Program-made: the position numbers and the translations under genes
Notes under the pieces: generated by a model
Seen by the model: only the letters and a program-made list of their open reading frames with translations
What the model was told of the DNA's origin: nothing
Database searches by the model: none
Shown here: positions 1 to 8,285 of the stretch, piece by piece
Position numbering within the stretch: position 1 is the stretch's first letter
Layout: the number at the start of each line of letters is the position of its first letter
DNA from: Alphaproteobacteria bacterium
Lineage (GTDB): Bacteria > Pseudomonadota > Alphaproteobacteria > JANQMY01
DNA: 64,000 nt
Direction: 5' to 3'
Assembly: GCA_028289425.1 (NCBI GenBank)
Contig: JANQPL010000014.1
Span: forward strand, 186,170-250,169

Positions 1-1
1 C

Positions 2-448
2 CGCAAACTGACCGCCAATGGCGGCCGGGCGCCGGGCGTGTTTTTCAACTTGGTTGATCAATATATCGCCGCCCAAAAAACCAACGAAGACATGGCGCCG
101 TTCATCAATCCGCTCCAGACCGGATTGGAACGCCTGAAAGATACGACCACTTGGCTCGCTGAACATGGCCTCAAGAATTTTGATCACGCAGGCGCCGCGT
201 CCGTCGACTATCTGCGAATCTTCGGCATTGTGGCCGTGGGCTATATGTGGGCCCAAATGGCCGAGCTCGCGCTTGGGCGCATCGCGGAAATCGACGCGGG
301 CGGAGAGGGCAACAAAGCGTTCTATGAAACCAAGCTGATCAATGCACGCTTCTGGATGGAACGGGTGATGCCCGATACGGGCTCACTGCAGGAACGTGCG
401 AAAGCCGGTGCCGACACGATCATGGCGCTCGACGCGGCGAACTTCTAA
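2..448 (+). CDS. Acyl-CoA dehydrogenase, C-terminal part (5' end cut by window)
   Basis: The reading frame is open from base 2 and ends in TAA at 446-448, giving about 148 residues. The tail resembles the C-terminal extension of the long (about 600-residue) acyl-CoA dehydrogenases of the DmdC/FadE type: a helical stretch with DHAGAASVDYLRIFG, then a segment like NARFWMERVMPDT. These enzymes oxidise acyl-CoA thioesters with FAD and pass electrons to ETF. The catalytic core lies outside the window, so the substrate cannot be judged. It converges with the hydrolase on the other strand, with only 25 nt between stops and no obvious terminator. Confidence 0.8.
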   Translation, partial: RKLTANGGRAPGVFFNLVDQYIAAQKTNEDMAPFINPLQTGLERLKDTTTWLAEHGLKNFDHAGAASVDYLRIFGIVAVGYMWAQMAELALGRIAEIDAGGEGNKAFYETKLINARFWMERVMPDTGSLQERAKAGADTIMALDAANF

Positions 449-473
449 AACAAAGTATGCAGTCTTCGGCCGC

Positions 474-1385
474 TTACTCGGCAGCCGCCACTTGCTTTTC
501 CGCCCGGTGGGCAAACTCCGCCACACGTCCGGTGATCCGCTCAATCAGGCCAGGGGGAATGTCGTGACCCATGCCATCGATGATCTCTAACTCCGCATGC
601 GGAATGGAGCGGGCCGTGTCTTCACCACCGTCCACGGGAACAAGTGGATCGGCGGACCCGTGAATGACGAGGGCCGGACAAGTAACTTTCTTCAGCTTTT
701 CGACCCGACTGCCTGACGCAAGAATTGCGGCATACTGTCGATTGAAACCTTGCGGATAGTACGCGCGCTTAATCGCACGGGCATTCACGTCATAAAGCAG
801 CTCGTCCGGATATGGATAACCGGGGCTGCCGATCACCTTATGGGTTTTCATGTTGTGTTGAATAATAGACTCAATGTCGTCGGGGTTTTCGGGCGCGCTG
901 GTCAACACGGCCATCGCTTCGGGTGTCGCCGGCCGCAGCTTGGGATTGCCGGTGGTGGACATAATGGATGTCACGCTGCGCACCCGGCTACCGTAGTCCG
1001 CCGCCATGAGCTGAACGATCATGCCGCCCATTGAAACCCCCAGAATATGGGCAGAGGAAATTTCCAGCGCATCCAGCAGACCCACCGCATCCGCGGCCAT
1101 GTCGTCGAGCGTGTAAGGCACGTCCGACTTCTTGCCGGCCGCCGTGTTTTTCTGAATTTCGCCGAACCCAGGCGTCTTCATGCCTTCAAACTTGTGGGAA
1201 AGGCCCACGTCCCGGTTGTCGAAGCGGACGACCCGAAAGCCCTTCTCCACAAATGCCTCGCGAAAGCCATCGGTCCACCGCACCATCTGGCCGCCCAGGC
1301 CCATGACCAGCAACAGCGGCGGATGGTTGGGATCGCCGATTTCATCATATTCTAAGGTGATGCCGTTCGCCGTTATCTGGGTCAT
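474..1385 (-). CDS. Alpha/beta hydrolase
   Basis: A 303-residue alpha/beta-fold hydrolase. The nucleophile elbow GVSMGG carries the likely catalytic Ser, HGSADPLVP the acid, and GMGHD the His. An oxyanion-region motif VMGLGGQM lies near residue 30. The N-terminal layout (NGITLEYDEIGDP) is like cytoplasmic esterases and epoxide-hydrolase relatives; there is no signal peptide. ATG at 1385 is preceded by GGAGG about 10 nt upstream, which supports this start. The substrate is unknown. The gene stands alone, converging with the dehydrogenase and divergent from glpD. Confidence 0.85.
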   Translation of the reverse strand: MTQITANGITLEYDEIGDPNHPPLLLVMGLGGQMVRWTDGFREAFVEKGFRVVRFDNRDVGLSHKFEGMKTPGFGEIQKNTAAGKKSDVPYTLDDMAADAVGLLDALEISSAHILGVSMGGMIVQLMAADYGSRVRSVTSIMSTTGNPKLRPATPEAMAVLTSAPENPDDIESIIQHNMKTHKVIGSPGYPYPDELLYDVNARAIKRAYYPQGFNRQYAAILASGSRVEKLKKVTCPALVIHGSADPLVPVDGGEDTARSIPHAELEIIDGMGHDIPPGLIERITGRVAEFAHRAEKQVAAAE

Positions 1386-1649
1386 GTTTCCGTTTCCTCC
1401 ATTTGGCGTTGTTATTCCACGGTTTGCGCCATCGTTGCAATCACGCGCAGGTCCGGGCCGTTGGCCCGAAGGCCGTCGAGATGGAGGGGGCCGTTAATCG
1501 TGTTTGAGGGCGAACGGTTCTTTGGACAAGATCGCGTAGATCTCCTTAAATGGAGACTTGAACAATATGGGTTGAAAAAGAGATGATAGGGAGCGCGTCG
1601 GGGGCCGGCGCGCAAGTATCATCCAATGGACGATTAGTGCGGCGTACCA
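1386..1649. promoter_or_regulatory. Divergent intergenic region between hydrolase and glpD
   Basis: 264 bp separating two divergent genes, so both promoters should be here. An imperfect palindrome TCTCC-TTAAAT-GGAGA lies at 1541-1556 and could be an operator. I see no convincing sigma-70 pair and no additional gene. Confidence 0.3.
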
Positions 1650-3320
1650 ATGAAGCGTGATCTGGATGCAATGTCCGACCGCATCCATGATGTGGTCATT
1701 ATCGGCGGCGGGATAACAGGCGCCATGATCGCCTGGGACGCGTCCCTGCGCGGGCTCAGCGTGGCCTTGGTGGAAGCCAACGATTTCGGTCACGCGACCA
1801 CATCAGGTTCTTCCAAGCTAATTCATGGCGGCCTGCGTTATCTTAAGAATTTGGAATTCGGGCTCATCCGGGAATCGCTCAAAGAGCGGCGGATCTGGGA
1901 GATCATTGCCCCGCACATGGTGTTCCCCCTCGAATTTGTCATGCCCACATCCGGTTTCGGCAGCAAGAGCCGGTGGATCACCGGGCTCGGTCTTGCGCTT
2001 TATGACGCGCTTGCTTTCGACCGAAACTGGCTCAATGACGACGACAAGAAACTGCCGCGGCACCGGGTGTTTTCCACAAAACGGCTGCTGGCCATGCAGC
2101 CGGCGCTCAATCCGGACGGCATTCGGGGCGGGGTGAGTTATTTCGATTGCCAGATGGTCTCGCCGGAACGTCTCTGCCTTGAGTGCATAATCGGGGCGGT
2201 TCAGAACGGCGCCCGTGTGGCCAATTACACGCGCGCCACGCAATTCAAATACGGCATCTCAAACGGTATGCGCGCCGTCAACGCCATCGAAGCCACGGAT
2301 ACTTTTACGGGGGCGCGTTATGTCATACGCGGGCGCATGATCATCAATGCGGCCGGCCCTTGGGCGGACTTGGTTCAGGAAACGGCGATTGGCGGGACAG
2401 CGGCGCGGGGGCTCATCCGATCTAAGGGTGTTCATCTCATCACGCGTAATTTGACCCGCAATCAGGCCGTGGCCGTTCAATCCGGCGATGGACATTTTTT
2501 TATACTGCCGTGGCGCGGCCACTCCATCTTGGGTACGACCGACACCGTCTACAAGGGCAACCCGGAGGAATTGTGCGTCACAGAGGAAGACATCGAGTTG
2601 CTGCTCGAACGCGCGAACAAGGTGCTTTCTGGAACTACGCTCCACCGTCGCGACGTACTGCACGCCTATGCCGGGCTGCGTCCACTGGTCGATGCCGATC
2701 CGGCGGCAGACAACAAGAACTCTTATAACGCAAGCCGCAAAGTGGAGATCTTCGATCATTCCCGAGAAAATTTGGGCTGTTTCGTATCAGTCATCGGCGG
2801 GAAATGGACGACGGCGCGCCTTATCGCCGAAAGAACCGTTGACCTGGTCGGGCAAAAATTGGGGCGGACGTTGCGGCCCTGCACCACCGAGACCACGCCG
2901 CTCCCCGGTGGCGAAATAGGCAAATTCCAAAGCTTCAAAAAACGCGCCATGCAGAAGTTCGATTTCCTGGAGCCTAATGTGTGCGAGAATCTGGTGCTCA
3001 CTTACGGCAGCATGGCCGAAGATGTGGCGTCGCTTGTGGCAGATGCCCCAGAACTGAGCGAGTGCGTCGATGCGCGCGCGTCGGACATCGCCGCGCAAGT
3101 GGTGCACGCTGTCCGGCAGGAAATGGCAATGACCGTCGACGATATTCTGTTCCGGCGTACGGGGATCGGCACTCTGGGACATCCGGGCGGCGATACGGTG
3201 ACCCGCGTTGCGCGTATTATGTCGTCCGAATTCGGGTGGGATGCCGCCGAAACAATCCGCCAAGTGGAAGCAACGGAACAGCAATTCATAAACCCCCTCT
3301 CCGCCGCGGAAGCCTTGTAG
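1650..3320 (+). CDS. glpD: Aerobic glycerol-3-phosphate dehydrogenase
   Basis: FAD-dependent membrane-associated oxidation of sn-glycerol 3-phosphate to dihydroxyacetone phosphate, feeding electrons to the quinone pool. The N-terminal Rossmann motif VVIIGGGITGA and the family signature SSKLIHGGLRYL are present, as is GGKWTT near the FAD-binding C-terminal part. Length (556) is near normal (about 500-560). A second ATG at 1671 (MSDRIHDVV) places the dinucleotide fold closer to the N-terminus, as in E. coli GlpD, and may be the true start; neither start has a clear ribosome binding site. A lipid kinase follows 3 nt after the stop, suggesting cotranscription. The partner glycerol kinase lies at 18.9 kb, so this is a split glp system. 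Confidence 0.92.
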   Translation: MKRDLDAMSDRIHDVVIIGGGITGAMIAWDASLRGLSVALVEANDFGHATTSGSSKLIHGGLRYLKNLEFGLIRESLKERRIWEIIAPHMVFPLEFVMPTSGFGSKSRWITGLGLALYDALAFDRNWLNDDDKKLPRHRVFSTKRLLAMQPALNPDGIRGGVSYFDCQMVSPERLCLECIIGAVQNGARVANYTRATQFKYGISNGMRAVNAIEATDTFTGARYVIRGRMIINAAGPWADLVQETAIGGTAARGLIRSKGVHLITRNLTRNQAVAVQSGDGHFFILPWRGHSILGTTDTVYKGNPEELCVTEEDIELLLERANKVLSGTTLHRRDVLHAYAGLRPLVDADPAADNKNSYNASRKVEIFDHSRENLGCFVSVIGGKWTTARLIAERTVDLVGQKLGRTLRPCTTETTPLPGGEIGKFQSFKKRAMQKFDFLEPNVCENLVLTYGSMAEDVASLVADAPELSECVDARASDIAAQVVHAVRQEMAMTVDDILFRRTGIGTLGHPGGDTVTRVARIMSSEFGWDAAETIRQVEATEQQFINPLSAAEAL

Positions 3321-3323
3321 TCG

Positions 3324-4271
3324 ATGGCCGCAATTGATCACAACACGGTGGCCATCGTTAATCCAGCGGCCGGCGGCGGCAAGGCGCAAGATCTCTGGCC
3401 CGCAGCGGAAGCGGCACTGCGGTCGGTGTACGGAAAGTTCGACACATTCGTCACCGAAAGACCAGGCCAAGCTGAAGAAATTGCCTGCGATGCGCTAACC
3501 GATGGCGCGAGGGAAATTTTGGTGTTCGGCGGAGACGGCAGTATCAGCGAAGTTGTCAATGGTGTTCAAGTTGCTGCCCCCCCTGACGGCGCCGAAACAA
3601 TTCTGACGGTCATTCCGTCTGGAACCGGCGGCGATTTTCGCAAGACCTTCAATATCCCGCCTAAGCCGGAAGACTTCATTGCCGGGATCGAAAATCGAAC
3701 GCCCAGAAAAATTGATCTTGGCAAAATCACATTTGTCGATTGGGACGGGCAGGAACAAGTGCGCTACTTCGCGAACATTGCGAGTTTTGGGCTGAGCGGC
3801 GAGGTGGACAAAGCCGTCAACGCCGCTACCTGGCCCAAACGACTAGGCGGACGCTTCACTTATGCTTGGTGCACCCTCGCGGCGATGAACACGTATGACC
3901 CCCTGAAGGTTCGCCTGTTCGTTGACGATGCGGTCGACACTTTGGTGCGCTTCAACACGGTCGCCGTATGCAACGGCCAATTTTTCGGCGGCGGCATGCA
4001 TGTGGCCCCTATTGCGGATCCATCGGACGGGCTCCTAGACGTCATCGCCATTGAACCGCAAAGCACACTCAGCGGACTTCGCAATGCCCCAAAGCTTTAC
4101 AAGGGCGCCCATTTGGATGAGCCCAATGTGCGCACATGGAAAGGCAAGAAAGTTTCCGCAGTCCCTGCGGATCCGTCGCAAAGTGCTTTGCTGGACATCG
4201 ATGGCGAACCGCTGGGCAGGTTGCCGGCGACCTTCGAGATCATTCCGAGCGCGGTTTCCTTGAGAGTTTGA
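3324..4271 (+). CDS. Diacylglycerol/lipid kinase (YegS/BmrU-like)
   Basis: 315 residues with the DAGK catalytic signature: VNPAAGGGKA at the N-terminus and the nucleotide-binding GGDGSISEVVNG near residue 75, followed by IPSGTGGDF. Such enzymes phosphorylate diacylglycerol or related lipids with ATP. The start sits 3 nt after glpD, so the pair is probably one transcript. That fits glycerolipid turnover: the kinase recycles diacylglycerol while GlpD removes glycerol 3-phosphate. The link is inference; the exact lipid substrate cannot be read from sequence. Confidence 0.85.
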   Translation: MAAIDHNTVAIVNPAAGGGKAQDLWPAAEAALRSVYGKFDTFVTERPGQAEEIACDALTDGAREILVFGGDGSISEVVNGVQVAAPPDGAETILTVIPSGTGGDFRKTFNIPPKPEDFIAGIENRTPRKIDLGKITFVDWDGQEQVRYFANIASFGLSGEVDKAVNAATWPKRLGGRFTYAWCTLAAMNTYDPLKVRLFVDDAVDTLVRFNTVAVCNGQFFGGGMHVAPIADPSDGLLDVIAIEPQSTLSGLRNAPKLYKGAHLDEPNVRTWKGKKVSAVPADPSQSALLDIDGEPLGRLPATFEIIPSAVSLRV

Positions 4272-4284
4272 GCGTTCGCGGCGC

Positions 4285-5223
4285 TTACTTCATTGCTTTC
4301 TTTAGAGCATTACCTGCTTCTGCGACGGCCGCTGCCGCGTTTTCTACGACTGCGGTAAGCGCAACAAATCCGTGGATCATGCCGTCATAGTTGACATACT
4401 GTACGTCCACACCGGCCGCCCGCAGATTGTCCGCATACGCCTTACCTTCATCCTTAAGCGGATCGAACCCGGCCGTAATCACGTAGGCCGGCGGCAGCCC
4501 GGACAAATCATCGGCCTTGAGGGGAGAGGCATACGGATTGTTCGCGTCGGCGGCATTCGCCAAATATTGCTCTTCAAACCAGTTCATTGTTTCTGTTTCC
4601 AGGAAGTAGCCCGTCGCCAATTCCTTGCGGGATTTGCTGTCGATGCCAATTTGCGCAACCGGATAAATCAACAACTGAAAAGCGATCTCGGGCCCGGTTT
4701 TGTCTTTCGCCATCAGACAAACGGCGGCCGCCAGATTGCCGCCGGCAGAATCTCCGCCAACGGCGATCCGGTTCGGATCGACGCCGATCTCCATGGCGTT
4801 CTTCTCAACCCATTCTAGCGCCGCATAGGCATCTTCCGCTGCAGCAGGAAACTTATGTTCAGGCGCCAGGCGGTAGTCGACCGCGATGACTTTGCATCCG
4901 CTCGCCTGGCTGAGCGTGCGACACGTCGCATCGTGAGATTCCAGATCGCCAATCACCCAGCCGCCGCCATGGTAAAACACCAGAGCCGCCAGCGGCCCGC
5001 CGCCGGCGGCAACCGGCGTGTACAATCTGATTGGAATTTCCCCTCCCGGGCCGGGAATGGTTCTGTTTTCAACGCCACCAACAGGAACATCGGAGTTGTC
5101 GAACGCCGTCGACATTTCCTGGAATACAGCCCGCGCTTCGGGTGGCGAAAGTTCGGAAATTTTTGGACCGCCCGCCTCGGCCATCTGGTCGAGGATTACC
5201 TTTACTTGCGGGTCGAGCGTCAT
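4285..5223 (-). CDS. Alpha/beta hydrolase, hormone-sensitive lipase family
   Basis: 312 residues from ATG at 5223. This start has AAGGAG with good spacing upstream; a longer open frame to 5472 has no homologous features. HGGGW is the HSL oxyanion-hole motif, GDSAGG holds the nucleophile Ser, GFDPLKDEG the Asp and DGMIHGF the His, so the catalytic triad is complete. HSL-family enzymes hydrolyse short acyl esters. No signal peptide, so cytoplasmic. It converges with the lipid kinase. Confidence 0.9.
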   Translation of the reverse strand: MTLDPQVKVILDQMAEAGGPKISELSPPEARAVFQEMSTAFDNSDVPVGGVENRTIPGPGGEIPIRLYTPVAAGGGPLAALVFYHGGGWVIGDLESHDATCRTLSQASGCKVIAVDYRLAPEHKFPAAAEDAYAALEWVEKNAMEIGVDPNRIAVGGDSAGGNLAAAVCLMAKDKTGPEIAFQLLIYPVAQIGIDSKSRKELATGYFLETETMNWFEEQYLANAADANNPYASPLKADDLSGLPPAYVITAGFDPLKDEGKAYADNLRAAGVDVQYVNYDGMIHGFVALTAVVENAAAAVAEAGNALKKAMK

Positions 5224-5317
5224 CAGCCTCTCCTTAGAGCATTCACGTTTTGCGCATATTGACCATGTTGCCCCAATACAGGCAACGCCCAATATCGCGA
5301 GAATGCGCGAGGGGGCT

Positions 5318-5524
5318 TTAGTGAAGCTTGATGTCGTTTTGTGAAAGGCGGCCTTCGACCATATCTTGCACAACGCTGCGCAAGACACGCCACGTGCTGG
5401 CCCGGGAGTCATCCCCTTGGGCTTCCAATTCGCTAACGGCGTGATCGGCAAAATTGATGACGTCCGGACCATGCCGGTCCAACAGATAAACGGCCAAATT
5501 GTGCAGGTCGTGGGCGGTGATCAT
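5318..5524 (-). CDS. Small conserved-looking hypothetical protein
   Basis: 68 residues starting at ATG 5524 with a purine-rich ribosome site (GAGAGGA) 7 nt upstream. The composition is that of a soluble, mostly helical protein (AHDLHNLAVYLLDRHGPD). No Cys, no membrane segment and no motif I recognise. Sequence character and start signals argue that it is real rather than a chance frame. It lies upstream of the HSL-type esterase in the same direction (94 nt gap), possibly cotranscribed. Function unknown. Confidence 0.6.
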   Translation of the reverse strand: MITAHDLHNLAVYLLDRHGPDVINFADHAVSELEAQGDDSRASTWRVLRSVVQDMVEGRLSQNDIKLH

Positions 5525-5679
5525 AAAACTGTCCTCTCGTTACGGCTAACCCGTTGCAAGTGGAGGACCATTGCAGAAAACCCATAAGTCATTGATTTTT
5601 TTTATATTTATAAGTTCGACCAGTGAGGCGTAATTTGCCCCTCGGCACATCTTGCCGGGTAGAAGGAAGGCGTGGCCCG

Positions 5680-6240
5680 CTAGCTTTTCTGGCCAAAGCC
5701 GCTGCTGGTTTTTAGATACTCCTGCTCGTCCGGTGTCGACTCGCGCCCCAGAACATTGTTGCGATGCGGAAACCGGCCGAATTGGCGGATCAGCTCACAA
5801 TGCTGCTTCGCATGATACAGATTTACATCATCACCTGACCGCTCCTCGATGAGGGCGATGCAGGTTTCCTGGGCCGCCAAATCTTCTGCATGCATGAAAG
5901 GCATGTAGAACAGCTGGCGGATCGCCTGAGGCATCTCCAAATCGCGGTGGTGGTCGACGGCTTCGCGGGCGATTTCGAGGGCTTTAGCGTCGCTTGAGAA
6001 AGCTTCCGGCAGGCCGCGGAACATGTTCCGCGGGAATTGGTCCAGCAGAATGATCAGGGCACACGCCCCGTCCGGCGTGGCAGCCCAATCGTCATACGCA
6101 CCGTCACGCGCCTGGCGCCAATGGCTCTCAAAGCGGGCCCGCATGTCGTCATCAAGCTTCTTGCTGGATTTGAACCATCGCTCGGGCCCCACATCCGTGA
6201 TCCAGAAGTTCAGTATCTCTTTAATGAGTTGCCGGTCCAC
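5680..6240 (-). CDS. DUF924 family protein
   Basis: A TPR-like helical protein of the DUF924 family, recognised by ILNFWITDVGPERWF near the N-terminus, LLDQFPRNMFRG in the middle, and QLFYMPFMHAE towards the C-terminus. The frame continues to an ATG at 6300. The GTG at 6240 (MDRQLIKEI after initiation) starts immediately before the conserved region and is preceded by GGCAGG, so I favour it (186 residues). The biochemical role of the family is unsettled. Divergent from the MBL-fold hydrolase. Confidence 0.85.
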   Translation of the reverse strand: MDRQLIKEILNFWITDVGPERWFKSSKKLDDDMRARFESHWRQARDGAYDDWAATPDGACALIILLDQFPRNMFRGLPEAFSSDAKALEIAREAVDHHRDLEMPQAIRQLFYMPFMHAEDLAAQETCIALIEERSGDDVNLYHAKQHCELIRQFGRFPHRNNVLGRESTPDEQEYLKTSSGFGQKS

Positions 6241-6369
6241 CAAGTCACACCTGCCGTAGGGAAACGATGCATTTTTTGACGCCAGCAGCGCGGGGGACAC
6301 GACTTGTCAAGCCAAGCGCCGCCGACCATGATAGCGTTTCAACAATAACAAAATGGCGGCGGCGACGAC

Positions 6370-7356
6370 ATGGCAAGCGGAAAGTGGGCATTTCAAAAGG
6401 GTCTGCAAGACCTTGGAAACGGATGTTACGCCTATCTCCAACCGGATGGTTCCTGGGGGTGGAGCAATGCGGGACTGGTGGTCGATGGCGAGGAATCGCT
6501 GTTGGTAGATACTTTGTTCGACGTTCCCCTCACCCAAGAGATGCTCGACAAAATGCGCGACGCGGAGCCCAAAGCAGCCGCCTCCATCGGCACCGTGGTC
6601 AACACGCACCACAATGGCGATCATTGCTTCGGCAATGAATTGGTATCGGATGCAGAAATCATCGCGTCCACGAAAGCAGCAGAGGCGATGGCCCATGAGG
6701 GCCCCGACCTGCTTGCAAACATGCTGAAAATGGCGCCGGAGATGGGTGACGTGGGCGATTTCGTGTCGCGCATTTTCGGTCCCTTTACGTTTGACGGCAT
6801 CAAGCAAACCCTTCCCACCAAAACCTTTGATGGCACGCTCACACGGAAAGTGGGCGACAAAACCGTGGAGCTGTTGGAAGTGGGGCCGGCGCATACGGAA
6901 GGCGACGTGATCGTCTATGTGCCGGACGACCGGGTCGTCTACACAGGCGATGTGCTGTTCATCAAGGGCCACCCCATTGTGTGGGCCGGACCCGTCGGCA
7001 ATTGGATCGCCATTTGCGACCGGCTGATCCACATGGATGTGGAAGCCATCGTTCCCGGCCACGGCCCCATTGCCGATAAATCAGATGTGGCGGAAGTGAA
7101 AACCTATCTTGAATACATCAGCGATGAAGCCCGCAAACGTTACGATGCTGGCATGACCTCGTTCGAAGCGGCGTCGGACATTTCACTCGATGCGTATGCA
7201 TCATGGTCGGACGCCGAGCGCATTGCCGTGAACGTGGCGTCTCTGTACCGAGAATTCGACAGCACAGCAGCCGCACCCGACATCGTCGAGCTGTTCACCC
7301 AAATGGCAACGCTTGTCAAACAATTCAATCAAGAGATTCCGCGTGACCACACCTGA
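6370..7356 (+). CDS. MBL-fold metallo-hydrolase
   Basis: 328 residues. Metal-binding motif THHNGDHCFGN near residue 80, a second His in GPAHTEGD near 175, Asp in YTGDVLF and a C-terminal His in VPGHGP: a complete two-metal metallo-beta-lactamase site. The first motif reads HHNGDH instead of the usual HxHxDH, with Asn-Gly between the ligands. Helical C-terminal extension from about residue 230. The next gene overlaps its end by 14 nt, implying translational coupling with a GST-like protein. The combination suggests detoxification or thioester/lactone hydrolysis, but the substrate is unknown. Confidence 0.85.
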   Translation: MASGKWAFQKGLQDLGNGCYAYLQPDGSWGWSNAGLVVDGEESLLVDTLFDVPLTQEMLDKMRDAEPKAAASIGTVVNTHHNGDHCFGNELVSDAEIIASTKAAEAMAHEGPDLLANMLKMAPEMGDVGDFVSRIFGPFTFDGIKQTLPTKTFDGTLTRKVGDKTVELLEVGPAHTEGDVIVYVPDDRVVYTGDVLFIKGHPIVWAGPVGNWIAICDRLIHMDVEAIVPGHGPIADKSDVAEVKTYLEYISDEARKRYDAGMTSFEAASDISLDAYASWSDAERIAVNVASLYREFDSTAAAPDIVELFTQMATLVKQFNQEIPRDHT

Positions 7357-8272
7357 AATTATCCTGCACAACTACGATACCTCGCCTTTCTCCGAAAAGA
7401 TTCGGTTAATCTTTGGACTGAAGAAGATTTCATGGGCGTCCGTCGAAATCCCGGTCATCATGCCCAAGCCGGATTTGATGCCGCTGACGGGCGGCTATCG
7501 GCGCACACCGGTCATGCAAATCGGCGCCGACATCTTCTGCGACACCCAAGTGATCATCCGCGAAATTGAACGCCGTTTTCCGACGCCGACACTGTTTCCC
7601 GCCGGGAATAAAGGGGTGATGTGGTCCGTCGGCATGTGGACCGACAAGCCGTTTTTCCAAGCATCCGTTGCCGTCATCTTCGGCGGCATCGGTGATGCGG
7701 TGCCCGACGATTTCATCAAGGACCGGGAACAGCTTTCGGGGAATCCTTTTAATATTGAAGCGATGAAATCGGCGGTGCCGATGATGCGCGACCACTGGCG
7801 CGCTTATGCGGGCTGGATCGAAGATCAGCTCGACGATGGGCGCCGCTGGCTTATGGGCGAAAGCCCCGGCCTGGCCGATATCAGCACCTATATGGATGTG
7901 TGGTTCCTGCAAAATGGCTTCCCACCGGCCGCCAACATTTTGAATGAGTTCAATCTGGTCAATGCCTGGTCAGAGCGCGTTTCGGGCCTTGGTCACGGCG
8001 ATCGTCATGAAATGGATGCGAGCGACGCGCTCGAGATCGCAAAGGAATCGACAAGCACCACGGAGACCAAGGAAGACCCCTTCGACCCCAATGGCCGTAA
8101 GCCGGGGGATATGGTGAGTGTGTCGCCCGACGATTATGGCCGGACACCTGTCACCGGAGAGCTTGTCGCGTCAACAGCGCAAGAAATCGCCATCAAGCGC
8201 ACGGACGAGCGCGTGGGAGAGGTGGTTGTGCACTTTCCCCGTGCCGGATTTCTGGTGACACCTGCAAAGTAA
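7343..8272 (+). CDS. Glutathione S-transferase-like protein with C-terminal extension
   Basis: GTG at 7343 gives 309 residues and overlaps the upstream stop by 14 nt. AAGAGA about 8 nt before it is a plausible ribosome site. The first 80 residues look like a GST thioredoxin fold (LHNYDTSPFSEKIRLIFGLK, then RRTPVMQIGADIFCDT); residues 90-220 look like the helical GST C-domain. The last roughly 85 residues (after EDPFDPNGRKPGD) exceed normal GST length and may be a separate small beta domain. Coupled to the MBL-fold hydrolase. Confidence 0.8.
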   Translation: MTTPEIILHNYDTSPFSEKIRLIFGLKKISWASVEIPVIMPKPDLMPLTGGYRRTPVMQIGADIFCDTQVIIREIERRFPTPTLFPAGNKGVMWSVGMWTDKPFFQASVAVIFGGIGDAVPDDFIKDREQLSGNPFNIEAMKSAVPMMRDHWRAYAGWIEDQLDDGRRWLMGESPGLADISTYMDVWFLQNGFPPAANILNEFNLVNAWSERVSGLGHGDRHEMDASDALEIAKESTSTTETKEDPFDPNGRKPGDMVSVSPDDYGRTPVTGELVASTAQEIAIKRTDERVGEVVVHFPRAGFLVTPAK

Positions 8273-8285
8273 AGCTTGAAGAACG

